Of a stretch of 64,000 nucleotides of DNA, positions 62,162 through 64,000 are shown in pieces; position 1 is the first letter of the stretch; each line of letters begins with the position of its first letter. Under the pieces are notes generated by a model. That model did not search any database, was not told the origin of the DNA, and saw nothing but the letters and a program-made list of their open reading frames with translations. Origin of the DNA: Macrotis lagotis (lineage: Eukaryota; Chordata; Mammalia; Peramelemorphia; Peramelidae); the NCBI RefSeq assembly GCF_037893015.1, contig NC_133661.1, positions 185,630,306 through 185,694,305 of the forward strand. Direction: 5' to 3'. The translations under genes and the position numbers were made by a program.

Positions 62162-64000
62162 TTTTTCTCCTCCTAGTCCTTCCCCCATCAGTTTCAGGTC
62201 TCATTTTGCTTGTTTCTTCTGTAGCATTTGTTCATCTCCCAAATTCCTGGAATGCTCCTCTTCTCATTAAACCTGCAGTCATTCTCCTACTTGAGTTCCT
62301 TCTGGGCATGGAGATTGTTTTTCTGGCAGCTCATAGTGCAATATTATGGGAGGAAGCTGTGTTATAAATATTTTATTGATCCTTATTGATAAGACTAATT
62401 TTTCCTGTCCCCCACTCATGAGATCATAGATAAAGATCTGGAAAGAACTTCAGAGAACATCTAGATCAAGTAGACTTATTTTACAGAGGTGGAATTTGAA
62501 ACCCTGAAAAGTTAATTTTCTTGCTCAAGGATACATGGGTATGGAAAACATCTAAGGTGGAATTTGAACATAAGTTCTGTGACTTTAGAGCAGGCATCTT
62601 TGATTTTTTTTGGGGGGGTATTGCAGGCCTCTTTAACAGTCTAGTGAAACCTAACCCCCTTCTCAGAATATTTTTAAATAATTCAAGGATAGCCCAACTA
62701 TCAGTTTAGAGTTTAGTCAAAATAAAAAATAAAACTTTTTCCCACTCAAGTTTGTAATCACCTTTAATTTTTCCTGAACCTCTCCATGGATCCCAGGTTA
62801 AGAGCCATAATTTATTACAGGAAACTACTCCTCTCTGTGAATGATATGGAATGGAATAGTCTTTCTCCATCACTCTATAATGGACAGTTAACAATACACC
62901 ATACTCTGTTAAAACTCCTGGCTAGTGTTAAGCTACTCCAATAAAAGTCCAAAATTTCTTTTTACTACTGGTTGTAGTTACTACTTCTTAATTTAGTTTT
63001 AGGTGAGGAATCCTCCCACTGTCAAAGTCATAAGGAGGAGGAAAAGAAACAATTGCACTCTATGATGGATGGTAACCCCCAAGTCTGATTCCTATGGTGT
63101 CAGCTGCTTCCTAGCTGAAAACTGTGTAAATTTGGAGTATGGTACCTACCAGAATAGTGTTCTTTAATATTCCTGACATCCCCTTGTGCTTCTCCTATTA
63201 CCTAGTCCATTGGATCAATTTCATTGTAGTGAAAATCCACCTTCCATATTTTGTTTTGGATATGTTCTTTTCATGTGTACTTCTGAGAATATTCTGACTC
63301 ATTTCACAACTGCACAGACCAAGTCTGATAGAACATTATGATAGAATTCCAACTAAGGAACTTCCCAGAGGAAGGAGGGGGAGGTTGCCTATTTAGTATA
63401 GTAATTCTCATCTTGTTCCACAAGGCAAACTCACTCTTTGTTTACTTCTCTGCAAGCATGTTCCAGAAAGCAGATGACTGTTTTAAGATATCCATGTATA
63501 GCAGGATTTTGGACTTTTTTTTGATTGCTATTGGCTAACCATAAGACTCCACAAGCCCCTTACATTCTCTCACTTTGGCACCTTATAAGAAAATGCAAAT
63601 GCAAATGAAACCTGGAAAAAAACCTGTTTCAAATATGGGTTATAGATAATAAAAAGAAAGTTATCCAATTTCAGACTTAATGATCATTATGCTTCCTAAC
63701 TTAACATTTAACTGAAGTCCCCCAAACCTTACTTGGCTCATGTCTTTCTCTAGTATAAACACCACACATAAATCCAAGTTCAGAGATCTGTTGTGCTCAA
63801 ACCCTAATTGTTCTCTTCCCTTTCTGCTCAAATCTATTACTATATATATGAAGTAAAACAAAATGAGACATTTGGAGACTAACAGGTAACAAAAAGTTTA
63901 CTTAACCATAGCATAGAAAGGATACTCAGTAAGAATACACACACACATACACACACACACAAACATATACATATTACCTACTCCTTTTGAAAATTCATTC
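62162..64000. other. Right flank, no gene seen
   Basis: AT-rich DNA with an old MIR-like piece (about 62425-62610, antisense), a TATA stretch near 63840, and a CA-type microsatellite (about 63937-63965). No coding exon recognised. Confidence 0.4.

Overview
This 64 kb window is nuclear DNA of a mammal, almost certainly a marsupial. It holds many copies of one tRNA-derived SINE whose head reads ggcagctaggtgg and whose body ends cacttaaccccattgccttgcaaaaa. From memory this is the WSINE1-like family abundant in Australian marsupials, so I favour an Australidelphian species such as a dasyurid; that rank is an inference. Older MIR/CORE-type SINEs, LINE-2-like pieces and L1 3' ends of marsupial type fill the rest.

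The left 35 kb carries three protein-coding genes whose exons I could assemble by hand, all with GT-AG introns and a consistent reading frame. TMEM253 (minus strand, 59-1514, last exon beyond the left edge) encodes a small multi-pass membrane protein. ZNF219 (plus strand, coding 8806-11649, four coding exons, 718 residues) encodes a nine-finger C2H2 transcription factor. It starts from a CpG island at about 3.2-4.7 kb, and its poly(A) signal is at 12072. ARHGEF40/SOLO (minus strand, coding 13504-34960, 23 coding exons, 1522 residues) encodes a RhoA guanine-nucleotide exchange factor with DH and PH domains. Its first coding exon contributes only the ATG and lies in a second CpG island at about 34.8-35.2 kb. 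ZNF219 and ARHGEF40 converge tail to tail, and TMEM253 and ZNF219 diverge. This is the order I know from human 14q11.2, where RNASE7 and RNASE8 lie on the far side of ARHGEF40.

The right 29 kb (35.2-64 kb) has no intact gene. It is repeat-rich and holds L1 3' ends, a decayed Ty3/gypsy-like integrase remnant (43.95-44.27 kb), an ORF1-only (HAL1-like) L1 with SINE-derived modules in its 3' part (46.5-49.7 kb), and a broken RNase A-superfamily gene of the RNASE6/7/8 type at 61.6-62.2 kb. The last one is the expected neighbour of ARHGEF40, here decayed and in the opposite relative orientation.

The most unusual signals are these: a 100 bp inverted copy of nearby DNA inserted inside a SINE (50237-50336 copied into 51358-51457); SINE modules in the HAL1-like element with strongly strand-asymmetric A-to-G change; two separate local duplications next to the two CpG-island promoters; and two consensus CTCF cores in convergent orientation bracketing ARHGEF40. 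I found no CRISPR array, operon or other prokaryotic feature.
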